NCBI GenBank assembly: GCA_045588655.1
Contig: JAZNEP010000043.1
Coordinates: 8,658 to 72,657, forward strand
DNA length: 64,000 bases
DNA from: SVFI01 sp045588655
GTDB taxonomy: Bacteria > Bacillota > Clostridia > Lachnospirales > Lachnospiraceae
Reading direction: 5' to 3'
Under the pieces are notes generated by a model. The model worked only from the letters and a program-made list of their open reading frames with translations. It had not been told where the DNA came from and ran no database searches. Numbering within the stretch: position 1 is the stretch's first letter; every line of letters starts with the position of its first letter. The position numbers were made by a program, and so were the translations under genes. Shown here in pieces: positions 32,572 through 40,346 of the stretch.

Positions 32572-33549
32572 ATGAAACAGGCAAAATTAAATTGGAAATA
32601 TGTGGTTTATATTGCGGTTGGCGTGGTATTGTTAATTTTGACCATTGCGACAGCACAGAAGGGATTATCACAGACGGACAAAGACATATATGCGAAAGCA
32701 ATGGAATTGGACGATACAGTAAAAGGCATGGGATTCCATGACTTTGTAATTCGTGATTATAAGGTCCGCTTTTTTGACGGAAATGCGGACTATGTTGTAA
32801 AAGGCGATGAGGTGAAAAAGGAAAAAGCAGTAATAGAAACGTTTGTTGGAACAACGGTAGATATTGAAGGGGAGTATCAGGTTCTTCTCCCGGTGTATGA
32901 CAGATTCTCAAAGATGTTTTCTATGCTTTCACAAGCCGGTAATCTGGCAGAAGGTGATATTTCATTTGAGGAAGAAGCCTATAGTACCAATGCACACATT
33001 GCTACCTTGTGGCATGAAGCATTTCATACTTGGCAGTTTACGGAGCGAGCATCACAGATAGAGTCTCTTGCAATCGAGGCGGGGATTGATGAAAATACAA
33101 GATATGAAGAGGTTCTGTTAGAAGAGGTAGATGCCAATGAAACATTGAAGACTTTGTTCGAGCAGGAAATGGATTTGTTGTGGCAGATTATCAATGCAGA
33201 GGATGAGCAAAAAGTCGACTTGATTAACGATGTGTTAGCGTTTCAGGAGCAACGCAAAGAGGTGCTCAGTACCAAGGCAGCATTTATTGAACGTTATTAC
33301 CAGACAGTAGAGGGAAGTGCCAAGTATGTGGAAGGCGCAATCTACAAAGAACTGGAAGGTGCGCAGGCATGGGAAGAAACCTATATGAAACCATTTGTCT
33401 ATACAAACGGTTCCGGAAAATATTATGACATGGGGATGCTTAAATGTATGATATTGGATCAGGTGGCGCCGGACTGGAAAGAATCCTTTGATGCAACGGT
33501 TGATTTAAATGAATTGTTGCAGCAGGTAACAGAGAACGAAACAGAATGA
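32572..33549 (+). CDS. Membrane-anchored HExxH-motif putative metalloprotease
   Basis: Protein of about 325 residues from the ATG at 32572 (AAAGAGG upstream). One N-terminal helix (about 10-27) would leave the rest outside the membrane. Residues 147-155 read WHEAFHTWQ, a zinc-binding HExxH motif (H148, E149, H152). A candidate third ligand is E247 or E254 in TVEGSAKYVEG. Surrounding sequence is mostly helical and acidic. It has the look of a gluzincin-type peptidase, but no named family is assigned. It is third in an operon with an ABC-2 exporter, which suggests a role in maturing or clearing a peptide; this is inferred. A bidirectional terminator follows. Confidence 0.65.
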   Translation: MKQAKLNWKYVVYIAVGVVLLILTIATAQKGLSQTDKDIYAKAMELDDTVKGMGFHDFVIRDYKVRFFDGNADYVVKGDEVKKEKAVIETFVGTTVDIEGEYQVLLPVYDRFSKMFSMLSQAGNLAEGDISFEEEAYSTNAHIATLWHEAFHTWQFTERASQIESLAIEAGIDENTRYEEVLLEEVDANETLKTLFEQEMDLLWQIINAEDEQKVDLINDVLAFQEQRKEVLSTKAAFIERYYQTVEGSAKYVEGAIYKELEGAQAWEETYMKPFVYTNGSGKYYDMGMLKCMILDQVAPDWKESFDATVDLNELLQQVTENETE

Positions 33550-33590
33550 TAAAATGTAAATATACAGAATATGTAAATATATAGAAATGA

Positions 33591-33642
33591 AAAAAATCCT
33601 CTCGGATTCTTTTGAGAAAGAAAAGAAATCCGGGAGGATTTT
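33591..33642. terminator. Bidirectional terminator between convergent genes
   Basis: AAAATCCTCTCGGATT pairs with AATCCGGGAGGATTTT (near-perfect arms within 33591-33642). A-rich and T-rich flanks serve both the plus-strand metalloprotease gene and the minus-strand dehydrogenase gene. Confidence 0.82.
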
Positions 33643-33664
33643 ATATGTGCGTTATAAATGAATC

Positions 33665-34426
33665 CTATAAGGTAGCACCAAAGTCGGAAACAATAATCTG
33701 ACCGGTGATGGCTCTGGACTCATCACTTGCAAGGAAGAGTAGGATGTTGGCAACATCTTCCGGCATACAGATAGGTACAGATAAATCCATATGCTTTCTC
33801 ATCTGACCAAACATATCTTGATTTAGAGTCGCAGGATCCGTCTTTGCCATAGGAGTGGCAATTGAGCTAGGGTTAACTGAGTTACAACGGATACCGGTAC
33901 CTGTAAAACGAAGTGCGGTATGCTTTGTCAGACCGACAATGGCGGCTTTGCTTGTGACGTAAGAAGCACCGCCTGTACCGAACTGTCCGGCAACCGAATC
34001 AAGGTTAATGATAGAGCCGGAATTCTGTTTCATCATTTCTCTTAAAACAGCTCTGGTACAATAGAGAGTACCTTTGGTATTGATACCGAGAACCCACTCA
34101 AGATCTTCGTCTTCATAACAGTCAATTGGCTTCAAACCGGCTTCAAGAACCCCTGCGTTATTAACCAGTACATCAATTTTCCCAAACGCTTCCACGGTTT
34201 TTGCAACCAGGTTCTCAACTTCATCCACTTTTGATACATCAGTTTGTACGATAAGTACTTCGCCGCCGTCTGCTTTAATTTCTGCAGCAACCTCCTCCAG
34301 CTGTGGGAGGCGACGAGCGCTGATAACCACTTTGGCACCTTCTTTTGCAAACAATTTGGCGGTGGCAGCTCCTACACCGGAGTTACTGCCTGTGACAATA
34401 GCTACTTTTCCGTCTAAACGACCCAT
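33665..34426 (-). CDS. Short-chain dehydrogenase/reductase (SDR family)
   Basis: Protein of 253 residues. The start at 34426 (MGRLDGKVAIVTG) is chosen because AAGGGG precedes it; the frame extends upstream without a signal. NAD(P) binding: TGSNSGVGAAT (about 11-21), NNAG (about 89). Catalytic Ser is in INLDSVAG, and YVTSKAA holds the Tyr-Lys pair. It resembles glucose dehydrogenase or 3-oxoacyl-ACP reductase type SDRs; the substrate cannot be told from sequence. It lies downstream of the YolD-polymerase pair on the same strand with a 96-bp gap, and may have its own promoter. Confidence 0.87.
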   Translation of the reverse strand: MGRLDGKVAIVTGSNSGVGAATAKLFAKEGAKVVISARRLPQLEEVAAEIKADGGEVLIVQTDVSKVDEVENLVAKTVEAFGKIDVLVNNAGVLEAGLKPIDCYEDEDLEWVLGINTKGTLYCTRAVLREMMKQNSGSIINLDSVAGQFGTGGASYVTSKAAIVGLTKHTALRFTGTGIRCNSVNPSSIATPMAKTDPATLNQDMFGQMRKHMDLSVPICMPEDVANILLFLASDESRAITGQIIVSDFGATL

Positions 34427-34522
34427 AATTAGTACCCCTTTCCTAGAAATAATTTGTAAAATAATACCTTCAATAATAACTATAAATTGTTGGACTTCGT
34501 CCGTCAATATAGCAAGATAAAT

Positions 34523-34855
34523 TCATACAATCATTAAATCTAAAATGGCATCGAATGGGATTTTGGTATTTACAATCTGAAGGAAACGGCAGTTCGTATC
34601 TATACGAGCGACCAGACCGGTTATTTTTAAATATTCATCCGCATGGAAATAAATGACAGATGCCATAGTTCCTTTTTTCAAAAGGTGCATTTGTCGGTCA
34701 AGTTCTTCTTCTTTTTCCGGCGAAAGTATGGGCTTGGGTACGCGGATTTTTTCTTTGGCTGCAAGGGCCTGCGGCAATCCCTTGAGGGCGGCAAATGGCA
34801 TAAATTGTTTTGCCCTGTCACGAACAGACATGTTATGTTTCGGTCGTAGTGCCAC
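34523..34855 (-). CDS. YolD-like protein
   Basis: Protein of 110 residues. It matches the YolD-like pattern: RDRAKQFMPFAALKGL near the start, then PILSPEKEEELDRQMHLLKKG and a C-terminal beta region (VIYFHADEYLKITG). YolD proteins are encoded next to Y-family polymerases in Firmicutes and phages; a partner or modulator role for the polymerase is likely, but the biochemistry is not established. Its start lies 23 bp inside the end of the polymerase gene, so both come from the SOS promoter at 36147-36177. Confidence 0.82.
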   Translation of the reverse strand: MALRPKHNMSVRDRAKQFMPFAALKGLPQALAAKEKIRVPKPILSPEKEEELDRQMHLLKKGTMASVIYFHADEYLKITGLVARIDTNCRFLQIVNTKIPFDAILDLMIV

Positions 34856-36110
34856 TTCGATGTCCTCCTATCTGAGTATTTCTCTCTTTTGTGGTGGCAT
34901 GTTGTTCCAGGTTCATGCCTTTTAGAATCGCGTTTTTTCCATATTTTTGTTTGATGGATAATACAGCTTTTTGGATGTTTCGATTTTTTTCCAAATGCTC
35001 AGAATCGATAAAAAAATTATATTGATGGTAAGATTCTGGGACTACATGGTTGAACGTTAACTGTACCCGCCGGATAGAAAGAGTGGGGCGGATGATTTGT
35101 TGATAGAGCGTTTGCACTGCGGGAACGATGAGAAGATCTGCACTTGTCTCATCATTGAGCGATATTGTTCCGTGTGCAGGTGCAGCGTCCAATCGATTGT
35201 CATATCCAATGTGTAAAGTAATGGATTTGGTGACAAGTCCTTTATCGACCAGATCAAGGCAGAGTAAATCCGCCATCTCCTTTACAATCAGTTTTCCTTC
35301 GTCGTAGGTATAGGGGCGGGGGAGTACCTGACCACTGGAGAGGCAGTTGGTTTGTGCATGATAGGATTTGATGTCTGCAATTGTAACCGGCTCGCGTCCC
35401 CATGCGTGGTCGATGAGAAGCTCTGCATCCACGCCGAATAGATGGTAGAGAAAATCTTCGTCTGCGTGTGCAAGATCGTACATTGTAAAAATGCCTACAT
35501 TTTCCAAACGTTTGGAAATGCCTTTTCCGATTCGCCAAAAATCGGTGAGGGGGCGATGACTCCAGAGTGTTTCGCGGTAGCGTGCTTCGTCGAGCTCGCC
35601 GATAAAGTCAGTTGCGTGCTTAGCAGTGATATCCAAAGCGACCTTGGTCAGGTAAAGATTGGAGCCGATTCCGCAAGAAGCACGTATTCCAAGGCTGGTA
35701 TAGATTTTATCTAAAATGGTTTTACCAAGTTGACGCGCAGACATGTCATAAAGGGATAGATAATCCGTCACATCCATAAATGCTTCATCAATAGAGTAGA
35801 CGTGGATATCTTCTTTTGCGATATATTTCAAATAAATACTGTAGATTTCAGCTGCATAGTCAATATAGAGTTGCATGCGGGGAACTGCAGCAATATAGTT
35901 AATATGTTTGGGGATTTCGAAAACCCGGCATCGGTTTGGGATACCCAATGCTTTCATTGCGGGGGTGATAGCAAGGCAGATAGTCTTTTCGGTTCGGGAC
36001 ATATCTGCAACAATGAGATTGGTTTTCATGGGATCAAGTCCGCGTTCAACACATTCGACAGATGCATAAAAGGATTTTAAATCAATACAGAGATATGTCC
36101 GTTGACTCAA
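34833..36110 (-). CDS. Y-family DNA polymerase (UmuC/UvrX-like), SOS-inducible
   Basis: Protein of about 425 residues. The start is taken as TTG at 36110, preceded by AGGTAGGTG, because the conserved protein begins there (SQRTYLCIDLKSFYASVECV) and no ATG is close. The catalytic acids are D10 in CIDLKSFYASVE and the Asp-Glu in YSIDEAFMDVT (about 113-118). The helix-hairpin-helix-like thumb region and little finger follow. It carries out error-prone translesion synthesis. The group paired with YolD is typical of Firmicutes accessory polymerases rather than housekeeping DinB. A perfect LexA box lies in its promoter. Confidence 0.9.
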   Translation of the reverse strand: MSQRTYLCIDLKSFYASVECVERGLDPMKTNLIVADMSRTEKTICLAITPAMKALGIPNRCRVFEIPKHINYIAAVPRMQLYIDYAAEIYSIYLKYIAKEDIHVYSIDEAFMDVTDYLSLYDMSARQLGKTILDKIYTSLGIRASCGIGSNLYLTKVALDITAKHATDFIGELDEARYRETLWSHRPLTDFWRIGKGISKRLENVGIFTMYDLAHADEDFLYHLFGVDAELLIDHAWGREPVTIADIKSYHAQTNCLSSGQVLPRPYTYDEGKLIVKEMADLLCLDLVDKGLVTKSITLHIGYDNRLDAAPAHGTISLNDETSADLLIVPAVQTLYQQIIRPTLSIRRVQLTFNHVVPESYHQYNFFIDSEHLEKNRNIQKAVLSIKQKYGKNAILKGMNLEQHATTKERNTQIGGHRSGTTTET

Positions 36111-36146
36111 TATGTGACACCTACCTTTCCGTCCGTTTATAGAAAT

Positions 36147-36177
36147 TATAACACACGAACATATGTTCGTGTCAATT
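36147..36177 (-). promoter_or_regulatory. SOS promoter of the Y-family polymerase operon
   Basis: Minus strand: TTGACA (36177-36172), 19-bp spacer, TATAAT (36152-36147). Both hexamers are perfect, and the spacer holds the LexA box at 36158-36171. Confidence 0.8.
36155..36174. promoter_or_regulatory. LexA (DinR) operator
   Basis: ACACGAACATATGTTCGTGT is a perfect 20-bp palindrome. Its core CGAACATATGTTCG (36158-36171) fits the Bacillus-type consensus CGAAC-N4-GTTCG exactly. It lies between the -35 and -10 of the polymerase promoter. Confidence 0.88.
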
Positions 36178-36373
36178 GTTTTTTTACAGTATGTGTTGTT
36201 GTTCCTGCGTTTTCCAATAAGATTTAATTTACAAGGGATCATGCTGGAAAAATTGTTGAAACTGTAATACAATAAATATGTTTTAAAATAATATGTTTAT
36301 TTAAAAATTAGCTTATGCAAAATATCCTTATTTATGAGGATAGATTGATAGAAGACGAGGATGGAGTTTTAGG

Positions 36374-37021
36374 ATGAAGGAATATTTTCAAAAGGTGGGT
36401 GCAAAGAGGGTTTGGATGACGCTGATTGGAAACATATTCATTGGACTTGGAATTGGTATTTTTAAACTTTCAGGACTGGGAAATGATCCGTTTACGGCAA
36501 TGAATATGTCTTTAGCAATTTGCGTAAATCTGGAATATGCGCATTTTCAGGTGATTTTCAATCTGTGTCTGTTTGTGATACAGTGGTTTTTCGGCAGAGA
36601 ATTTATCGGTGTGGGGACGATTGTGAATGCATGTTTTCTAGGTTACATAGTGACCTTTTTTTACAACTTGTTATATGGGCTGACAGGGGGACCGCAGGGC
36701 TTTGCTATGCAGGTAGTAACAGTGTGCATTGGTGTCATCATATGCAGCTTTGGGCTATCTCTGTATCAGACGTCAGATGTGGGCGTTGCACCGTATGATA
36801 GTCTGTCACTGATTACAAAAAAGTTTTTGCCGAAGATTCCATATTTTTGGCATAGAATATTGGATGACGGAATCGCTACAATCATAAGTATTCTTGCAGG
36901 GGGAATTCCTGGCGGAATGATTGGGCTTGGAACGCTGGTATCAGCATTTGGTCTTGGACCGTTTATTCATTTCTTTAATAGGAATGTGAGTGAAAAATGG
37001 ATGAAAAAAGTGTCAAGATAG
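36374..37021 (+). CDS. YczE/YitT-family integral membrane protein
   Basis: Protein of 215 residues with five to six hydrophobic segments. The repeated pattern GLGIGIFKLSGLGNDPFTAM (near 23-42) and the later SDVGVAPYDSL (near 137-147) is the internal duplication typical of the YitT/YczE group. The function of the group is poorly known; YczE affects lipopeptide production in Bacillus. It precedes the K+ channel gene by 36 bp on the same strand and may be co-transcribed. Confidence 0.75.
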   Translation: MKEYFQKVGAKRVWMTLIGNIFIGLGIGIFKLSGLGNDPFTAMNMSLAICVNLEYAHFQVIFNLCLFVIQWFFGREFIGVGTIVNACFLGYIVTFFYNLLYGLTGGPQGFAMQVVTVCIGVIICSFGLSLYQTSDVGVAPYDSLSLITKKFLPKIPYFWHRILDDGIATIISILAGGIPGGMIGLGTLVSAFGLGPFIHFFNRNVSEKWMKKVSR

Positions 37022-37057
37022 TTCATAAAAGATGATATGGTAAGAGGTAAGTGATCA

Positions 37058-38293
37058 ATGAGTAATTTGAAAAAGAATAAAAGCTGGTATCAAAGACGGA
37101 AACGGTTATTTGAGATAACGGAGGTCGGATATGACCTGGATAATGTCAGTCGGTTTTACGACTATGTAAATGTGCTGACAATAATTATAAATTTGATGGC
37201 CAGCATTTTGCACACGTATGAAAGGGTGCGTGAGCAATATGGAAACATCCTTGTTGCACTGGAGGTTGCAACGGTAGTATTTTTTGGAATCGACTATGTT
37301 TTGAGACTTTGCACAGCGCGCTTTTTATATGCGGATGAGAAGAATATTACAGAGGCTCAGGCTATTCGAAAATATGTATGTTCTTTTACGGGAATCATTG
37401 ATTTGCTTTCATGGCTTCCATATTTCCTGCCGGTAGTGTTTCCGGCAGGGACGGTTGCGTTCCGCATGGTGCGAATCGTGAGAATTTTGCGCCTGTTCCG
37501 TGTAAATGCATATCATGATTCACTCAGCATTATTACCGCGGTTTTGTATGAAAAGCGTCAGCAGTTGGTTTCGTCGATATTTATTATTGTGATGTTGATG
37601 ATTGGGTCCAGTTTGTGTATGTACAGCTTGGAGCATGAAGCACAGCCGGAAGTGTTCACGAATGCCTTTTCCGGAATCTGGTGGGCGGCTTCAACCTTGC
37701 TTACCGTAGGATATGGGGACATTTATCCGATTACAACACTTGGCAAAGTGTTTGGCATTTTTATTTCGTTTCTTGGTGTTGGTATGGTAGCGATTCCGAC
37801 CGGTATTATTTCTGCCGGATTTGTAAACCAGTACACAACCATCAAACGAAGAAATGAGTATGGCTATGAGGAAGATATGCATTTTGTTCGCATTCATATA
37901 GTAGATGGAGATAAATGGTGTGAGAAAAGAATTGCGGATTTGATGCTGCCATCCGGATTGATTGTGGCTATGATCAAACGAAACAGCGAAATACTTATTC
38001 CGCGTGGCGATATTGTCCTTCAGAATGAGGACATAGTCGTACTCGGCGCGGTGCCTTATAAGGAAGATGAAAACGACCATATTAGTTTAAAAGAAGTGAT
38101 TTTAAAGAAGTATAACCCTTGGACAGGGGTGCGCATTCGTGATTTAGATATTTCACGTCAGTCGGTGATTGTACTTGTGAAGCGCAGAAATAAATCGCTG
38201 ATTCCAAACGGAAATATGAAACTTGAAGCAGGCGATCGAGTATTTTTATACACCAAGATGCATTTATCTGATGCAAACACAATTGAGATATAA
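37058..38293 (+). CDS. Voltage-gated-like potassium channel with two RCK C-lobe (TrkA-C) domains
   Basis: Protein of 411 residues. Six membrane helices: S1-S4 in about 35-150, with an S4-like RMVRIVRILRLFRV stretch (arginine every third residue), then the pore. The selectivity filter is TVGYGD (about 219-224), matching K+ channels. A cytoplasmic part holds two TrkA-C-like units (about 276-330 and 348-408), with RIADLMLPSGLIVAMIKRN and RIRDLDISRQSVIVLVKRR as their parallel cores. No Rossmann-type RCK N-lobe is visible between pore and TrkA-C units. The RBS is AAGAGGTAAG. Confidence 0.88.
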   Translation: MSNLKKNKSWYQRRKRLFEITEVGYDLDNVSRFYDYVNVLTIIINLMASILHTYERVREQYGNILVALEVATVVFFGIDYVLRLCTARFLYADEKNITEAQAIRKYVCSFTGIIDLLSWLPYFLPVVFPAGTVAFRMVRIVRILRLFRVNAYHDSLSIITAVLYEKRQQLVSSIFIIVMLMIGSSLCMYSLEHEAQPEVFTNAFSGIWWAASTLLTVGYGDIYPITTLGKVFGIFISFLGVGMVAIPTGIISAGFVNQYTTIKRRNEYGYEEDMHFVRIHIVDGDKWCEKRIADLMLPSGLIVAMIKRNSEILIPRGDIVLQNEDIVVLGAVPYKEDENDHISLKEVILKKYNPWTGVRIRDLDISRQSVIVLVKRRNKSLIPNGNMKLEAGDRVFLYTKMHLSDANTIEI

Positions 38294-38352
38294 CATAAAC
38301 AGTAACAAGATTTAGGGAAAAACAATACCAGATACTACCACAAGCCCTTGGC

Positions 38353-38381
38353 TTGACATAAAGACACCGCGTTGTTATAAT
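38353..38381 (+). promoter_or_regulatory. Sigma-A promoter of the NlpC/P60 gene
   Basis: TTGACA (38353-38358), 17-bp spacer, TATAAT (38376-38381): both hexamers are perfect. The leader of about 70 nt contains the TGTAAC repeats. Confidence 0.88.
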
Positions 38382-38393
38382 GTTTGTAACATT

Positions 38394-38410
38394 TGTAACA
38401 AAAATGTAAC
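38394..38410 (+). promoter_or_regulatory. WalR (YycF)-like box
   Basis: TGTAAC-AAAAA-TGTAAC fits the consensus TGTWAH-N5-TGTWAH exactly, and a third TGTAAC lies at 38385. It is downstream of the -10, around the start site, a position used for repression in Bacillus. The target gene encodes a cell-wall hydrolase, as in the known WalR regulon. Confidence 0.6.
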
Positions 38411-38460
38411 AATTATAGGGTGAACGAGAAACAAAAGCAAAATAGCAGGAAAGGTATGTT

Positions 38461-39660
38461 ATGTATAATAAACGAATAGTAGGAAAAGTAGTTTTGGCAT
38501 TAAGCTTGGCAGTAACACTAATGATGCCGGTGCAGACCATGGCCACTCCGACACTTGGAGTAGAAGGATTTACAGCCGGAACAGATAAAGCATTAGCTAA
38601 GGCGCCATCACTTGATTTACAGGTAAAAGCAAAGGAAGTTCCGACGCTTGTTCCGGATAACGGAAATGCGGACACAGAGAGTACAGACGGAGTGAATACA
38701 GAGACAGATACGCCGGTGTCTTTTACCGCAGGAGCAGGCGGTGTAGTGACAGCATCTGTAACAGTTGCACCGGAAGATATGGAAGAACAGTCTTACGAAG
38801 AGGAGGAAGAGGCCGGAGGAGCTTTCGGTTATACGAATCTTGGTATTGCGTTAGTAGAGGATCATTTAAATGTACGTGAAAGTGCAGATAAATCAAGTAA
38901 GATTGTCGGTAAGATGGAAAATGAGACCGGATGTGAGGTGTTAGGTGTCACAGACGGTATGGCACACATTATATCAGGTAGTGTGGAGGGATATGTTAGC
39001 ACAGGCTATCTTTTGATTGGTGATGCAGCAGAAAAATATGCGAACAAGATTGTAAAAGAGCTTGCAACTGTGACTGCCGACGGATTAAAGATGAGAATGG
39101 AGCCTTCTTTGGAAGCGGAAGTATATGATATGGTAGCTTACGGAGAAGAGCTTGAGGTTCTTGAAAAACTGGACGGATGGGTAGCCGTAAAGTTTGACGG
39201 ACAGAGAGTATATGTTTCAGCAGATTATGTAACAGTAGATAAAAAATTAAAAACAGCGCTGAATATGACAGAGTTCCTTTATGGAGCGGGCGTGTCAGAT
39301 GTGCGAGTGGAAATTTGCGAATACGCAAAACAGTTCCTTGGAAATCCATATGTATGGGGTGGTACGAGTCTTACAAAAGGTGCGGACTGTTCCGGATTTG
39401 TGCTGAGCATTTATAAAAAATACGGCGTATCACTGCCACATTCTTCAAGAGCACAGGCGAACTGCGGTACCAAAATTAAAGTTTCCGAGATGAAACCGGG
39501 AGATTTGGTATTTTATTCTAGTGGTCGTCGCATCAATCATGTAGCGATGTACATCGGCGGTGGTCAGGTGATTCATGCCAGCTCACCGAAAACTGGTATC
39601 CGTATTTCAAGTACCTATTACAGAAATCCGGTAGCAGCAGTGAGATTGTTGCAGGATTAA
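38461..39660 (+). CDS. Secreted NlpC/P60 cell-wall endopeptidase with SH3 domains
   Basis: Protein of 399 residues. The signal peptide is about 1-28 (KVVLALSLAVTLMMPVQTMA). A low-complexity, acidic Thr/Glu-rich linker (about 40-120) follows, then two bacterial SH3 repeats (about 123-185 and 200-258; LNVRESADKSSKIVG and LKMRMEPSLEAEVYD). The NlpC/P60 domain occupies about 281-399, with catalytic Cys310 in GADCSGFVLS and His360 in INHVAMYIGGG. It would cleave the D-Glu/meso-DAP side of peptidoglycan stem peptides during growth or separation. It has a strong own promoter and terminator. Confidence 0.93.
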   Translation: MYNKRIVGKVVLALSLAVTLMMPVQTMATPTLGVEGFTAGTDKALAKAPSLDLQVKAKEVPTLVPDNGNADTESTDGVNTETDTPVSFTAGAGGVVTASVTVAPEDMEEQSYEEEEEAGGAFGYTNLGIALVEDHLNVRESADKSSKIVGKMENETGCEVLGVTDGMAHIISGSVEGYVSTGYLLIGDAAEKYANKIVKELATVTADGLKMRMEPSLEAEVYDMVAYGEELEVLEKLDGWVAVKFDGQRVYVSADYVTVDKKLKTALNMTEFLYGAGVSDVRVEICEYAKQFLGNPYVWGGTSLTKGADCSGFVLSIYKKYGVSLPHSSRAQANCGTKIKVSEMKPGDLVFYSSGRRINHVAMYIGGGQVIHASSPKTGIRISSTYYRNPVAAVRLLQD

Positions 39661-39705
39661 GCAGATACAAATTGGTCGGATATGAATTGAGCAGATATAA
39701 GAGTT

Positions 39706-39735
39706 CGGGCATCACAAGTGTGATGCCCGGTTTTG
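39706..39735 (+). terminator. Rho-independent terminator after the NlpC/P60 gene
   Basis: CGGGCATCAC (39706-39715), loop AAGT, GTGATGCCCG (39720-39729), then TTTT. The 10-bp stem is perfect and GC-rich. Confidence 0.9.
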
Positions 39736-39772
39736 TATGGTTTGAATGTGTTGATTTTCAACAAAATCCCCC

Positions 39773-39801
39773 TTTACATAACTTCTCCCATATGTTATAC
39801 T
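39773..39801 (+). promoter_or_regulatory. Promoter of rpsO
   Basis: TTTACA (39773-39778), 17-bp spacer, TATACT (39796-39801), 90 bp before the rpsO start. Confidence 0.75.
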
Positions 39802-39807
39802 GCTTAA

Positions 39808-39884
39808 GTATGAAAAATAGCCATGCTCAGGCGAGGGAAACTCCAACCCGGTTCTTAGCATAGGCCTTATGAAAAGAAGGAGGA
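39808..39884 (+). ncRNA. Structured rpsO leader, probable S15 autoregulatory element
   Basis: In the 80-nt leader GCCATGCT (39820-39827) can pair with AGCAT-A-GGC (39857-39865), enclosing GGG/CCC and GAG/CTC pairing options. The ribosome-binding site AAGGAGG (39877-39883) follows right after. S15 is known to control its own translation in many bacteria with different leader folds. The fold is seen by eye; the binding is inferred. Confidence 0.5.
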
Positions 39885-39891
39885 AATCAAA

Positions 39892-40158
39892 ATGATTTCA
39901 AGGGAAAAGAAAACAGAAATTATGCAGAAATTTGCCAGAACAGCAGGTGATACAGGTTCACCAGAAGTTCAGGTAGCAGTTCTCACAGAGAGAATCAAAG
40001 AGCTTACAGAGCATTTGAAAGAGAATCCAAAGGATCATCACTCAAGACGTGGTATGTACAAGATGATCGGTAAGAGAAGAGGTCTTCTTGACTACTTAAA
40101 GGATAGAGATATTGAAAGATATCGTACTTTAATTGAAGAACTTGGTATCAGAAAATAG
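39892..40158 (+). CDS. rpsO: 30S ribosomal protein S15
   Basis: Protein of 88 residues, the normal bacterial length. It carries the conserved [20 protein letters not shown] helix and the [20 protein letters not shown] core that binds 16S rRNA helices 20-22. It organises the central domain of the small subunit. A strong AAGGAGG site lies upstream. The order rpsO-pnp is conserved across bacteria, here with a terminator and a leader hairpin between. Confidence 0.98.
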   Translation: MISREKKTEIMQKFARTAGDTGSPEVQVAVLTERIKELTEHLKENPKDHHSRRGMYKMIGKRRGLLDYLKDRDIERYRTLIEELGIRK

Positions 40159-40171
40159 GCAATGAAATGAG

Positions 40172-40200
40172 AGAGGCGGATTTCATATCCGCCTCTTTTG
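40172..40200 (+). terminator. Rho-independent terminator after rpsO
   Basis: AGAGGCGGAT (40172-40181), loop TTCAT, ATCCGCCTCT (40187-40196), then TTTT. Read-through into pnp is likely to be partial. Confidence 0.88.
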
Positions 40201-40202
40201 TA

Positions 40203-40281
40203 GGTAGAAGAAGTATTCCGAGACCACTGAAGCGTACATGATGCATACGTGTGTGGTTCAGTAGTTTCGGCGTCTTCTACC
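40203..40281 (+). ncRNA. Long stem-loop in the pnp leader
   Basis: GGTAGAAGA (40203-40211) pairs perfectly with TCTTCTACC (40273-40281). Beyond an internal loop, CCGAGACCACTGAA (40218-40231) pairs with TTCAGTAGTTTCGG (40257-40270) with one mismatch and one G-U. It has no T-run, so it is not a terminator. It sits 65 bp before the pnp start. In E. coli a similar leader duplex is cut by RNase III and then PNPase to autoregulate pnp; the same role here is inferred. Confidence 0.65.
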
Positions 40282-40346
40282 TGATAAATTATAGAAATAA
40301 CAGTAGAGACTAATAGGGCGGTGCCCGGAAAGAGAAGGAGAAAGCG

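Noticed and set aside
38082..38675. 197-codon minus-strand frame over the channel end and NlpC/P60 start
   Set aside because: It runs across a strong promoter and the ends of two good genes, with no recognised domain.
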